Below are positions 9,836-18,609 of a DNA stretch of 64,000 bases, piece after piece. Source of the DNA: Avibacterium avium (lineage in GTDB: Bacteria; Pseudomonadota; Gammaproteobacteria; Enterobacterales; Pasteurellaceae); NCBI RefSeq assembly GCF_900454535.1, contig NZ_UGSP01000001.1, forward strand, positions 1,795,501-1,859,500, given 5' to 3'. Made by a program: the position numbers and the translations under genes. Positions within the stretch are counted from its first letter, which is position 1; every line of letters begins with the position of its first letter. The notes under the pieces are model-generated. The model was not told where the DNA came from, searched no databases, and saw only the letters and a list, made by a program, of their open reading frames with translations.

Positions 9836-11404
9836 TTAAGGCGTATAGTAAGTGGCAGAACCTGGGCCAACAGGTAAGCCAAAGACAAATACCCATACGA
9901 AGAACAAGGCTGACCAAGCAATTAAGAATGCAATAGAATAAGGTAACATCATTGAAACAATAGTTCCCACGCCCGCATCTTTTCTATATTTAATCACTGT
10001 GGCCATAATCAAGCCGAAATAGCTCATCATTGGTGTGATAATGTTGGTAACAGAATCCCCAATTCGATATGCAGCTTGAATCACTTCTGGTGCATAACCT
10101 GCTAGCATTAACATTGGCACAAAAATCGGTGCGGTTACTGCCCATTGCGCTGAAGCCGAGCCAATCATTAAGTTAATAAACGCACAAATTAGGATAAAGC
10201 CGATAAATAATAAACCGCCGTGTAAGCCCAATTCATTTAAGAAATTCGCACCTTTCACTGCGATGATTTGACCAATATTCGTCCAGCTAAAGAAAGCGAT
10301 AAATTGCGCAGCAAAGAAAATAATTACTAAATAAAGGCCTAATGAACTCATTATTTCTGCCATTGCATTGACGACATCTTTATCGCTACGGATTGTTTTT
10401 ACCACTACTCCATAAACAATCCCCGGAATGGCAAATAATACGAAGATAAATACAACAATAGATTTTAAGAATGGGGAACCCGTCACTAAGCCTGTGGTTG
10501 GATTACGCAAAATACCATTTTCTGGCACAACGCTTAACGCAAGTAATACGCAGCAGACTAAGAAAGCTAAACCAGCAAACAATAGCCCTTTGCGTTCTAG
10601 CGGAGTAACGCTAGCTGAGCGTTGTTCATCAATTTCATCTTGACTTAATGAACCTTTGTATTCACCAAGTTGTGGTTCAACCACTTTTTCTGTAATAAGA
10701 TAACCAATAATCGCAATGATGAACGTACTAACAAACATAAAATACCAATTAGCTTCTGCGCCTACCGTATAATTCGGATCAATTATTTGCGCTGCTTGTT
10801 GCGTAATCCCAGCTAATAATGGATCGATGGTACCTAATAGCAAGTTGGCAGAATAGCCGCCCGATACCCCTGCAAAAGCAGCAGCCAGACCTGCTAATGG
10901 GTGGCGTCCTAAAGAATGGAAAATAATCGCCGCTAATGGGATAAGCACCAAGTAACCTAATTCCGCCGCCATATTCGACATAATCCCAGCAAAAACTACC
11001 GCTAATGTGGTGAGTTTGCGTGGTGCTTTTAATACAACCAAACGCATTGCCGCAGAAATTAAACCTGATTTCTCCGCAATACCCACACCAAGCATCGCTA
11101 CTAACACCGTACCAAGTGGCGCAAAGTTGGTAAAGTTTTTAACTAAATTAGTGAGAATTTTGATTAACCCTTCTTGGTTTAGCAAACTCACCACATAGAT
11201 GACTCCATCAGCACTACGGCCTTTGGCGCCCTCAGGACGAGGATCTAATGCAGAAATGCCAAAATACTCCCCTAATGCGGAAGCGAGCAATAATAAAGTA
11301 ATTAAAATAACAAATAATGTTACGGGGTGAGGCAGGGCATTCCCTAGCCATTCAACGGTTCGTAGAAACTTACTTCCCTTGGGTGGAGTTTTCGCTACTG
11401 TCAT
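9836..11404 (-). CDS. abgT: AbgT family transporter
   Basis: 522-aa inner-membrane protein with about 11-13 hydrophobic segments, the length of E. coli AbgT. Family signatures visible are GNALPHPVTLF near the N-terminus, SNMAAELGYLVLIPLA, and the C-terminal GDSVTNIITPMMSYFGL. E. coli AbgT imports p-aminobenzoyl-glutamate, and other members export sulfonamides. It stands alone here, without abgAB beside it, but an AbgA-like hydrolase is encoded about 20 kb away (31837-33105). ATG at 11404 has AGGTAAG upstream. The upstream region has a TATAAT on the minus strand near 11485 but no convincing -35. Confidence 0.85.
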   Translation of the reverse strand: MTVAKTPPKGSKFLRTVEWLGNALPHPVTLFVILITLLLLASALGEYFGISALDPRPEGAKGRSADGVIYVVSLLNQEGLIKILTNLVKNFTNFAPLGTVLVAMLGVGIAEKSGLISAAMRLVVLKAPRKLTTLAVVFAGIMSNMAAELGYLVLIPLAAIIFHSLGRHPLAGLAAAFAGVSGGYSANLLLGTIDPLLAGITQQAAQIIDPNYTVGAEANWYFMFVSTFIIAIIGYLITEKVVEPQLGEYKGSLSQDEIDEQRSASVTPLERKGLLFAGLAFLVCCVLLALSVVPENGILRNPTTGLVTGSPFLKSIVVFIFVLFAIPGIVYGVVVKTIRSDKDVVNAMAEIMSSLGLYLVIIFFAAQFIAFFSWTNIGQIIAVKGANFLNELGLHGGLLFIGFILICAFINLMIGSASAQWAVTAPIFVPMLMLAGYAPEVIQAAYRIGDSVTNIITPMMSYFGLIMATVIKYRKDAGVGTIVSMMLPYSIAFLIAWSALFFVWVFVFGLPVGPGSATYYTP

Positions 11405-11550
11405 ATCTTACCTCATCTAGGTTATTAACAAAAAATCAACAATCTTTAACTTAATGATTTTTGAATAAAAAATCTACCCCAATTATAGAACAAAATGACA
11501 TAATATATAAAGATTATATAATATTTAAGAATTTAAGAACGCTAGACAAC

Positions 11551-11583
11551 AAAAAAGTGCGGTAAAAATTACCGCACTTTTTT
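11551..11583 (-). terminator. Inverted USS pair terminator after cpdA
   Basis: AAAAAAGTGCGGTA (11551-11564) is complementary to TACCGCACTTTTTT (11570-11583). It lies directly 3' of cpdA and works in either direction. Confidence 0.85.
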
Positions 11584-11587
11584 CTGT

Positions 11588-12418
11588 TTAGTAGCCTTCA
11601 CTTAACATATTTGGCAAAAATTGTTTTTGCGTAATACGTTTAACACGAGTTTTGATTTGGCCATCAGAATATAGCTCTAACTCGCGCCAGCCCGGCTGTA
11701 ATGTGTCTAGCGCAAAAGTATTACTATCTGGCTTAAATTGAATGCTGGTGGACGGGGTAGCCATTACTTGATAGCCTTGCCATTGACTATCAACCGCTTG
11801 ATGAATATGGCCGTACAAAATCCCCTTGACATTCTTAAATGGCAATAGCACATTGGCAAGTTCTAAGGCGTTGCGTAAATTATGCTGATCCAACCAAGCA
11901 GAATTAGTCGATAAAATATGGTGGTGCAGCACAATTAACGCATAACGTTGTGGATATGCCTTTAATTTTTCCACTAAAAAATCTAACTGCGCAGGTTCTA
12001 ATTGTCCGTGTGGAACACCAGATACTTGACTATCAAGCATAATAATCTGCCAATGTTCACCCAATAAAAGATGCTTCGCTGGACTTAACTGTCCATTATT
12101 ATGATTGAGTATCTCAAACATTTTCGGCTGAAAATCGTGGTTGCCTGGTATCCAAAATACGGTTTTGCCTAGTTTTTGTACGCTTTGACAAAATCTTAGA
12201 TAGCCTTCATTACTGCTATCTTGCACTAAATCGCCTGTGGCTAGCACAAGATCGTAATTGAACTCACTTTGTTTAATTTCCTCCAAGACTTGATTAAAAC
12301 TAGCCTGCGTATTAATCCCTAGTAATTCTCCATTTTCATCATTAAATAAGTGAGGATCTGTGATCTGAATCAAACGTACAACGTCTTCGTTTGTTGAATG
12401 TGTATAAGTATCGATCAA
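11588..12418 (-). CDS. cpdA: 3',5'-cyclic AMP phosphodiesterase
   Basis: 276-aa calcineurin-like phosphoesterase that hydrolyses cAMP to AMP and so tunes CRP activity. Metal-ligand motifs appear in order: DPHLF, ATGDLVQD, GNHDFQ, LHHH and GHIH. The start is TTG at 12418, preceded by GAGGAGAAGG at good spacing; there is no nearby in-frame ATG, and the length matches H. influenzae Icc/CpdA. cpdA follows nudF on the same strand, as in E. coli, but with a 142-base gap. Two CRP-dependent promoters are predicted elsewhere in this window. Confidence 0.93.
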   Translation of the reverse strand: MIDTYTHSTNEDVVRLIQITDPHLFNDENGELLGINTQASFNQVLEEIKQSEFNYDLVLATGDLVQDSSNEGYLRFCQSVQKLGKTVFWIPGNHDFQPKMFEILNHNNGQLSPAKHLLLGEHWQIIMLDSQVSGVPHGQLEPAQLDFLVEKLKAYPQRYALIVLHHHILSTNSAWLDQHNLRNALELANVLLPFKNVKGILYGHIHQAVDSQWQGYQVMATPSTSIQFKPDSNTFALDTLQPGWRELELYSDGQIKTRVKRITQKQFLPNMLSEGY

Positions 12419-12560
12419 AATACCTTCTCCTCTTTGTCAAAATAAATGCAAAAGACATTAATAACTTACGGATTTGAAAAAAAATTGCATTATAAAAATC
12501 CGAAAAATGCTAAGCGGATCATATTCCGCCCTTAAATTTTGATTAAAAATTCGATCCAGT

Positions 12561-13193
12561 TCACATTTTTGACCATTCCTTTTGTAAAGAAAGGTAATTT
12601 AATTGTAGCCACAGCAAGCCTGTTACCGCTAAGCCATTATCAATCTTGCCATTACAAACCCACTCGTAAGCAGTTTGACGCGGAATAACGTGAACGCGAA
12701 TATCTTCATTTTCATCGGCCAAGCCGTGAATACCCTGTGCTTTTTGGCTATCTACTTTGCCGACAAATAAATGAATGCGCTCAACAATACCACCAGGGCT
12801 GTCCCAAAAGCTCATCACTTCACGCAGATGTTCTACTTGTACGCCTGCTTCTTCTTGGCTTTCACGTTGCGCCACTTCATCGGGCTGCTCACCTTCTTCC
12901 ACCATACCTGCGATCAGTTCTAACAACCAAGGGGATTGGCTAAGCTGCGGGTTATAAGCACCGATGCGCACCTGCTCCACCATCACCACGCTGTCGGCAT
13001 CAGGATCATAAGCCACCACCACAGAAGCTGCGCCTTTCACCAGCAATTCACGGGTTACTACACCGCTTTCACCGCCAGCAAACAGCTTATGTTTAAAATA
13101 GACTTTCTTTAAATTAAAAAAACCGTTATAAAGCGGTTCTTCCTTGATAATTTCAATATCCTGTTGGGTAAATTGCTGTAAGTCGGACATCAT
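12561..13193 (-). CDS. nudF: ADP-ribose pyrophosphatase
   Basis: 210-aa Nudix hydrolase that splits ADP-ribose into AMP and ribose-5-phosphate. The Nudix box is complete: G-x5-E-x7-RESQEEAGV, at about residues 97-119 (GMVEEGEQPDEVAQRESQEE). The N-terminal beta strands around residues 20-50 form the dimer-swapped domain of the ADPRase subfamily. Length equals that of E. coli NudF. The first two codons are both ATG; either could be the start. Confidence 0.93.
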   Translation of the reverse strand: MMSDLQQFTQQDIEIIKEEPLYNGFFNLKKVYFKHKLFAGGESGVVTRELLVKGAASVVVAYDPDADSVVMVEQVRIGAYNPQLSQSPWLLELIAGMVEEGEQPDEVAQRESQEEAGVQVEHLREVMSFWDSPGGIVERIHLFVGKVDSQKAQGIHGLADENEDIRVHVIPRQTAYEWVCNGKIDNGLAVTGLLWLQLNYLSLQKEWSKM

Positions 13194-13308
13194 TTTTCCT
13201 CGTATAAAATTTTGCTAAGAATACGCCAGTTTTTTACAAAAAAAAATGTAATTTTTCTGATCTTTGTTGAAAAATTTGACCTTGTTCACAAAACCTGTGA
13301 AAAATCGG

Positions 13309-13716
13309 CTAACTTTTCTTCAGGCGATCGGAGCTAACCAAGAATAACGCGATCACCATTAGCAAAATCGATCCAGAAAAAAGCAAGGTATTTACTGGGC
13401 TGGAATGATCCACAATGATTAAACGCACCATTGCGGTGATCCCGATATATAAAAAATAACGCAGTGGAAAATGATAATCGGTTTTGAAATATTTCACAAT
13501 CAAGGCTAAAAACTCAAAATAAAGAAAATACACCACAATTTTTTCCACCAACAAATAAGAGGCCTCTTTTGATTGCTCAAATAATACAAGGGCTAAACCA
13601 TAAGTTTCTTTCGCTAAAAACACGACCAAAATCAGCGCAAGCACCAAGAGAGAAATATTCAGCACCCACTGTAATAATGCAGAGATACTTTGTGGAAAAA
13701 AACGTTTTTCACTCAT
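13309..13716 (-). CDS. psiE: Phosphate-starvation-inducible protein PsiE
   Basis: 135-aa membrane protein with four hydrophobic segments. The central motif [19 protein letters not shown] and the following [19 protein letters not shown] are the PsiE family signature. The E. coli homologue is induced by phosphate starvation, and its molecular role is unknown. It sits 12 bases after the M15 peptidase gene on the same strand, so the two are probably co-transcribed. No clear Pho box is visible upstream. Confidence 0.85.
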   Translation of the reverse strand: MSEKRFFPQSISALLQWVLNISLLVLALILVVFLAKETYGLALVLFEQSKEASYLLVEKIVVYFLYFEFLALIVKYFKTDYHFPLRYFLYIGITAMVRLIIVDHSSPVNTLLFSGSILLMVIALFLVSSDRLKKS

Positions 13717-13728
13717 TTTATTTTCCTT

Positions 13729-14415
13729 CTAAATAAAAAATCGTTCAAAAATTTCAGGCAATTGCTTGATTAATGTTGCCTTGCCTGCTACATCTTGATC
13801 TTGCCAAGCTTGCACTAAAATTTCAGGATTGAAATGCGAGCGAGCAAGCTCAGCCATTGGTAAATAACTAATATGCCAAGGCTCATAACCAATATTTAGA
13901 CGTTCTGGCATTTGTGCAAAAGGGAAGTAAAAATCAAACTTTTGCACATTTTCTTTTATCCATTCACTCAGCTCAAAAAAATAGCCTTTCTCACCATATT
14001 CCCAAGGCTCAAGTTGTAATTTTTGATCTGCCGGCAATAAATCAGGATCAAAAATATCCACTTCCGTTCCCCAATGATGACGGCTCCCCCCCGGTAAGGC
14101 TGACCAACGTAAAATGCCTTGGCATTTTTCCCAATCAGAACAACAGGATAAATCAAGCGCTTGTCCTTCATCATTATGCACTTTACGCTTGCCAGCAAAT
14201 TTATCATTCCAGATCATTTGCTGACGTTGGAAATCACGAAAGCTACTCGCAGGCTGTAAATTAAAGCCATTTTTCACCGCACTTTGTTGCAAGCCTTGAA
14301 ACGCTTTTAACGCATTGGCTTCAAGGAAATGCTGATGAGAAAAAGGGCAAGGCAACGCCACTAAATGCTCACGGGATTTTCCCGTCAGTGTCGCTGCGTT
14401 AAATGGGCTTTTCAT
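13729..14415 (-). CDS. M15 family D-alanyl-D-alanine carboxypeptidase-like protein
   Basis: 228 aa with no signal peptide that I can see. Zinc-peptidase M15B (VanY/LdcB-like) motifs are present. [13 protein letters not shown] at about 111-123 supplies His and Asp ligands, and the C-terminal EPWHISY supplies the catalytic Glu and third ligand His. Family members trim D-Ala or tetrapeptide stems of peptidoglycan. The absence of an export signal is odd for a wall enzyme. Its ATG overlaps the dapE stop by four bases, so it is translationally coupled to dapE, which supplies the meso-diaminopimelate of the same cell wall. Confidence 0.8.
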   Translation of the reverse strand: MKSPFNAATLTGKSREHLVALPCPFSHQHFLEANALKAFQGLQQSAVKNGFNLQPASSFRDFQRQQMIWNDKFAGKRKVHNDEGQALDLSCCSDWEKCQGILRWSALPGGSRHHWGTEVDIFDPDLLPADQKLQLEPWEYGEKGYFFELSEWIKENVQKFDFYFPFAQMPERLNIGYEPWHISYLPMAELARSHFNPEILVQAWQDQDVAGKATLIKQLPEIFERFFI

Positions 14416-15554
14416 TCGGTGTCCTTATCTAATAAATTCACGAGCATTTGCTGATACACTTCGCCTAGCGTAGCAAGATCTTGGCAACTTACACATTCAT
14501 TGACTTTATGGATTGTGGCATTTAACGGCCCAAGTTCCACTACTTCTGCGCCCATTAAGGCAATAAAACGTCCGTCTGAGGTGCCACCGCCTGTTTCAAG
14601 TGCGGGGGTAATTTTGGCAATTTTTTCAAGACTATCCACCACGGCATTCACCAGTTTACCCGGTTTTGTTAAAAATGGCTTGCCCGATAAATTCCATTCA
14701 ATACGATAATCAAGCTGATGTTTTTTCAGCATTTGTTCTACGGTTTGCTTGATTAGCTCGTCTGTTACTTCGGTGCAATAACGCAAATTAAACTGTACAT
14801 AAAGCTCCCCTGGGATTACATTATTACTGCCTGTACCAGCTTGAATATTAGCAATCTGCAAACTGGTTGGCGGGAAGAATTCATTGCCCTGATCCCATTG
14901 GTAAGTGGTTAATTCTTTTAGGAAATCAACGGATTTATGAACAGGATTATCGGCTAAATGTGGGTAAGCAACGTGTCCTTGCACACCTTGAATATACAGA
15001 TTGCCTGTAATGGAACCACGACGACCATTTTTCACCACATCGCCCAATTTCTCAGCACTCGAAGGCTCGCCAACCAAACAATAATCAATCGGCTCACCGC
15101 GTGCCATTAGGGTTTCCACTACCCGCACTGTGCCATCTTTTGCCGCCGCTTCTTCATCGGAAGTAATGAGCAAGGCAATCGTCCCAGCGTGATTCGGGTT
15201 AGCTTTCACATAATTTTCTGCCGCCACAACCATTGCAGCCAGCGAGCCTTTCATATCCGCCGCACCACGACCATACAACATATCATCGACAATTTGGGCT
15301 GAAAACGGGGGATATTGCCATTGGCTCTCATCGCCCACTGACACAACATCGGTATGCCCAGCAAAAGCCACCACAGGGCCTGTTGAGCCGTGCTTTGCCC
15401 ATAAATTTAACGTATCATTAAAAGGCAACCACTCAATTTGAAAACCGAGTTTTTCTAAACGATCAGCAATCAGTTTTTGACAACCTTGATCATCAGGGCT
15501 AATCGAAGGACGTTGGATCAGCTGTTGCGCTAAAGTAACGATTGTTTCTTTCAT
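14412..15554 (-). CDS. dapE: Succinyl-diaminopimelate desuccinylase
   Basis: 380-aa M20 metallohydrolase of the lysine/DAP pathway that removes succinate from N-succinyl-LL-diaminopimelate. Zinc ligands and catalytic residues are visible in FAGHTDVV (His ligand), GRGAADMKG (bridging Asp), [11 protein letters not shown] (catalytic and ligand Glu pair), VGEPSS, and the final His in [13 protein letters not shown]. The dimerisation lid is the central third. The length is canonical. It follows yffB by 13 bases, the E. coli yffB-dapE order. Confidence 0.96.
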   Translation of the reverse strand: MKETIVTLAQQLIQRPSISPDDQGCQKLIADRLEKLGFQIEWLPFNDTLNLWAKHGSTGPVVAFAGHTDVVSVGDESQWQYPPFSAQIVDDMLYGRGAADMKGSLAAMVVAAENYVKANPNHAGTIALLITSDEEAAAKDGTVRVVETLMARGEPIDYCLVGEPSSAEKLGDVVKNGRRGSITGNLYIQGVQGHVAYPHLADNPVHKSVDFLKELTTYQWDQGNEFFPPTSLQIANIQAGTGSNNVIPGELYVQFNLRYCTEVTDELIKQTVEQMLKKHQLDYRIEWNLSGKPFLTKPGKLVNAVVDSLEKIAKITPALETGGGTSDGRFIALMGAEVVELGPLNATIHKVNECVSCQDLATLGEVYQQMLVNLLDKDTE

Positions 15555-15567
15555 TGCTTAACCTTTT

Positions 15568-15915
15568 TTACTTACCAAAAGCTTGATCGTATGCGGTGGC
15601 ATCAAAGCCGATTAACGCAATGTTATCTTGTAAAATAATCGGGCGTTTAATCAACGTTGGCTGTTCAAATAACACCTCAAGTGCGGTGCTTTTTGACAGA
15701 TTTTTTTTCACTTCATCAGTTAAATTACGCCAAGTCGTACTGCGTTTATTAACTAAATTTTCCCACCCAAATTGGTTTTCAGCCTTTTCCAACCAAGCCT
15801 TATCCAAGCCATCTACACGATAATCGTGCAAACGATGTTCAATGCCATTATCCGCCAACCATTTCAAGGCTTTTTTCACCGTATCGCAATTTTTAATGCC
15901 ATAAACTGTAATCAT
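15568..15915 (-). CDS. yffB: ArsC/Spx-family protein YffB
   Basis: 115-aa thioredoxin-fold protein of the ArsC/Spx family. It begins with TVYGIKNCDTVKKALKWL, in which a single Cys replaces the CxxC of reductases, and it ends with the conserved RPIILQDNIALIGF strand. Its function is not established; the single Cys suggests glutathione-linked chemistry. It leads the yffB-dapE-M15 peptidase-psiE run of close or overlapping genes. Confidence 0.85.
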   Translation of the reverse strand: MITVYGIKNCDTVKKALKWLADNGIEHRLHDYRVDGLDKAWLEKAENQFGWENLVNKRSTTWRNLTDEVKKNLSKSTALEVLFEQPTLIKRPIILQDNIALIGFDATAYDQAFGK

Positions 15916-15945
15916 TTTTTGTCCTATGTTCTTTAATTAGCCAAC

Positions 15946-15968
15946 GGGCGGACACACCGGCCCGCCCC
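15946..15968. repeat. Short GC-rich palindromic repeat
   Basis: GGGCGG (15946-15951) pairs with CCGCCC (15962-15967) around ACACACCGGC. The G/C content contrasts with the flanking AT-rich spacer. It resembles the short REP-like palindromes scattered between genes in many bacteria. Confidence 0.55.
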
Positions 15969-16010
15969 TATATATTCATTATACTGATATAAAATTTATC
16001 TAAATGCTCC

Positions 16011-16076
16011 GTAGGGTGGGCTTTAGCCCACCGTGTAACGAAATGTTTCCTAACGGTGGGCTAAAGCCCACCCTAC
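16011..16076. repeat. Large perfect inverted repeat, REP-like
   Basis: A 24-base arm (16011-16034, starting GTAGGGTGGGC) is repeated exactly in reverse complement at 16053-16076, with an 18-base centre. Each arm is itself a hairpin: eight pairs, GGTGGGCT against AGCCCACC, around two T residues. It lies between the thrC stop and yffB and can fold as a cruciform or as two hairpins in RNA. It could terminate or protect the end of the thr transcript. Confidence 0.85.
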
Positions 16077-16092
16077 TTCACTTCTTGCATCT

Positions 16093-17367
16093 TTACTTCA
16101 ACAAATACGCCTTTAACGTTGCAAAATCATTATCCATTTCATCTGAAAGCAATGGCAATTTGTTGTGTTTATCCAAAGCTTCTGGCAATGGTAATTCGGT
16201 GGATAAAATTCGCTCTACGCTTTCTTTGAATTTTGCCGGGTGTGCGGTGCAAAGGAATAAACCTGTTTCCCCCGGTTGCAAATCTGCTTTTAATACGCCG
16301 TAGGCAATCGCGCCGTGCGGTTCGCATAAATAGCCCAGTTCATTCATTGCACGCAATGTTTGTTCTGTCTGCTCATCATTCATTGCTGCTGAATGTAATT
16401 CTGATAATGCCCAACCGTTGCGTTTAAATAATTCTTCCACGCGTGGCCAGTTGTTCGGGCGGCTTACGTCCATTGCATTTGATAAAGTCGCAACGGTGTC
16501 ATTTGGCGCCCATTCGCCAGTGCTTAAATAACGTGGCACAGTGTCGTTCGCATTAGTTGCGGCGATAAAACGTTTAATCGGTAAGCCCATTGTTTTGGCA
16601 ATTAACCCTGCGGTGAGATTACCAAAGTTACCGCTTGGCACAGAAACCACAATATTTTCACGCTCTGCTTTTGGCAGTTGTGCTACCGCTTCAAAATAAT
16701 AACAAACCTGTGCTAATAAACGGCTGATATTAATAGAGTTAGCTGAATTTAAGCCAATCGCTTGGCGAAGCTCCGCATCATCAAACGCTTGTTTAACCAA
16801 GGCTTGGCAATCATCAAAATCGCCGTTAATGGCAACAGTACGGATATTCCCACCTAGGGTGCAGAATAATTTTTCTTGTAATGGGCTGATTTTACCTTTT
16901 GGATATAAAATCACCACATCGATGTTTTCTAAACCATAGAATGCGTGCGCCACTGCAGCACCAGTATCCCCTGATGTTGCCGTTAAAATGGTGATTTTGC
17001 CATCGCCACGAACGGCTGCAAGAGCTTGTGCCATAAAGCGTCCGCCAAAATCTTTAAAGGCAAGAGTTGGGCCGTGGAATAATTCTAAGGCGTAAATATG
17101 ATCTGCCACTTTTTCTACTGGTGCAGGGAATGTAAAAGCATTTTTTACCAGTTGAGCCAGTTTATCCGCTGGAATTTCATCACCAATTAATGCCCCTAGA
17201 ATTTTCTCGCTACGCTCAACCAAAGGTAGCTCAAGCAAGGCATCAATGTTATCTAAGTGCGGGATAATTTCAGGGAAAAATAGCCCTTGATCTTTGCCTA
17301 GCCCTTGGCGTACTGCTTGGGCGAAATTGACTTGTTCTTCGGGGTGTTTGATGTTGTATAAATTCAT
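16093..17367 (-). CDS. thrC: Threonine synthase
   Basis: 424-aa PLP enzyme, the last step of threonine synthesis (O-phosphohomoserine to threonine). The PLP lysine lies in LAFKDFGGRFMAQ at about residue 107. The cofactor phosphate loop is in VSVPSGNFGN and ATSGDTGAA (about 128-136) lies in the substrate-binding half. The length matches the E. coli type (about 428). It belongs to thrLABC, but a 288-base spacer holding a palindromic element separates it from thrB, which is unusual. Confidence 0.96.
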   Translation of the reverse strand: MNLYNIKHPEEQVNFAQAVRQGLGKDQGLFFPEIIPHLDNIDALLELPLVERSEKILGALIGDEIPADKLAQLVKNAFTFPAPVEKVADHIYALELFHGPTLAFKDFGGRFMAQALAAVRGDGKITILTATSGDTGAAVAHAFYGLENIDVVILYPKGKISPLQEKLFCTLGGNIRTVAINGDFDDCQALVKQAFDDAELRQAIGLNSANSINISRLLAQVCYYFEAVAQLPKAERENIVVSVPSGNFGNLTAGLIAKTMGLPIKRFIAATNANDTVPRYLSTGEWAPNDTVATLSNAMDVSRPNNWPRVEELFKRNGWALSELHSAAMNDEQTEQTLRAMNELGYLCEPHGAIAYGVLKADLQPGETGLFLCTAHPAKFKESVERILSTELPLPEALDKHNKLPLLSDEMDNDFATLKAYLLK

Positions 17368-17469
17368 AGTTGTTCCGTTTGGGGTTGGTTAATATTCTCT
17401 GTTTAAAGTTCTTTGGTTAAAATCTTTTATCTTTGTGGTTGATAACGGGTTTCGCTCGTTGAGCGACTT

Positions 17470-17501
17470 CCTTTCTTTTGCTTACCCAAAAGAAAGGAAG
17501 C
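17470..17501. repeat. Hairpin upstream of thrC
   Basis: CCTTTCTTTTG (17470-17480) pairs with CAAAAGAAAGG (17487-17497) around CTTACC. It forms the left edge of the repeat element in the thrB-thrC spacer. Confidence 0.7.
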
Positions 17502-17510
17502 AAAGAAAAG

Positions 17511-17646
17511 GGAACCCAAATAAATTGCTTATCTTCATTCCAATAAAATTTTCTTAACGAAAAGTAAGCCCATACTCGCTACGCTGCGTTCAGGCGTTAC
17601 TTTTCTAAAAATTTTATTTCCATTCAGGCAATTTATATGGGGTTCA
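17511..17646. repeat. Long imperfect palindrome in the thrB-thrC spacer
   Basis: The two halves are inverted copies: GGAACCC/GGGGTTC at the ends, then AATAAATTGC with GCAATTTAT, ATAAAATTTT with AAAATTTTAT, and GAAAAGTAA with TTACTTTTC, around a GC-rich tip near 17570-17595. It looks like a miniature intergenic repeat inserted inside the operon. No open reading frame is present. Transcribed as RNA from the minus strand, it would form a long stem ahead of thrC. Confidence 0.75.
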
Positions 17647-17655
17647 ATGTTCTCA

Positions 17656-18600
17656 TTAACCCAATTCTCTTGCGCCTTGGTTATCTACTTTACAAACGTG
17701 GACGAAGCCTTCGTTGTTTTGTAGATAATGGTTTTCCAAATAGGTGGCCACTTTGCTGGCGGTGTTTAAATCTGGTGCGATGGCGAACATTGTTGGGCCT
17801 GAGCCTGAAATGCCAGAAGCCAGTGCGCCAAGATCGCGTACCGCTTGTTTAACTTCAGCGAAATTTGGTAATAGTGCTTCACGATAAGGCTCTGCAATCA
17901 CGTCTTTCATCATATAGGCGGCCAAAGCTTCTTGTTGCGTATGGCACGCGTGAACGAAACTGCCTAAATGACGGCCGTGTGTAATTACATCTTGACGAGT
18001 GTAGCTCTTCGGCAAAATGGCTCGCGCTTCTGAGGTAGAAACCTCAATACCCGGGTATGCCAACACCCAATACCAGTTATCAAAAAATGGCAACTGCTGA
18101 CAAATATTGCCGAGCGATTGTACCATTAATTGCACCCCACCTAAATAACAAGGGGCAACATTATCATAATGAATTGAGCCTGAAATACGCCCTTCCAGTT
18201 CGCCCATCATTTCCAATAATTCCATTTTGGAAAAAGGTTCATCGTGGAATTTATTTAACGCCACTAAAGCAGCCACAATAGAACAGGCACTTGAGCCTAA
18301 GCCTGAGCCAATAGGCATATTTTTTTCTAGCGTTAAACGCAGCGGCTTCACGGTGCCGTTGCGTAATTTTAAGCGTTCACTAAAAAGCACATAGGCTTGA
18401 TACACAATATTTTTTTGCGGTTCTTTTGGCAATTTACGCACAAAATAGCCCGCACTTTCTAGCTCAAAGCCTTGGCTGATTGCCTCCACTTGCACCACAT
18501 CGCCCAATAATGAGCCATCAATTGGGGACACCGCCGCCCCCAATGTATCAAAGCCCACGCTGATATTCGCACTAGATGCAGGGGCGTAAATTCGTAACAT
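17656..18600 (-). CDS. thrB: Homoserine kinase
   Basis: 314-aa GHMP kinase that phosphorylates homoserine to O-phosphohomoserine. The ATP loop is in [19 protein letters not shown] (about 90-108), the N-terminal motif is [16 protein letters not shown] and the C-terminal GHMP motif is [14 protein letters not shown]. The length is typical. It begins nine bases after the thrA stop, so the two are one transcript. The final residues approach the palindromic element but are not disturbed. Confidence 0.96.
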   Translation of the reverse strand: MLRIYAPASSANISVGFDTLGAAVSPIDGSLLGDVVQVEAISQGFELESAGYFVRKLPKEPQKNIVYQAYVLFSERLKLRNGTVKPLRLTLEKNMPIGSGLGSSACSIVAALVALNKFHDEPFSKMELLEMMGELEGRISGSIHYDNVAPCYLGGVQLMVQSLGNICQQLPFFDNWYWVLAYPGIEVSTSEARAILPKSYTRQDVITHGRHLGSFVHACHTQQEALAAYMMKDVIAEPYREALLPNFAEVKQAVRDLGALASGISGSGPTMFAIAPDLNTASKVATYLENHYLQNNEGFVHVCKVDNQGARELG

Positions 18601-18609
18601 AAATGCTCC

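Noticed and set aside
12475-12520. Hairpin between nudF and cpdA
   Set aside because: Paired bases CGGATTT and AAAATCCG exist but lie in an AT-rich stretch with a large loop; it is too weak to call a terminator or regulatory site.
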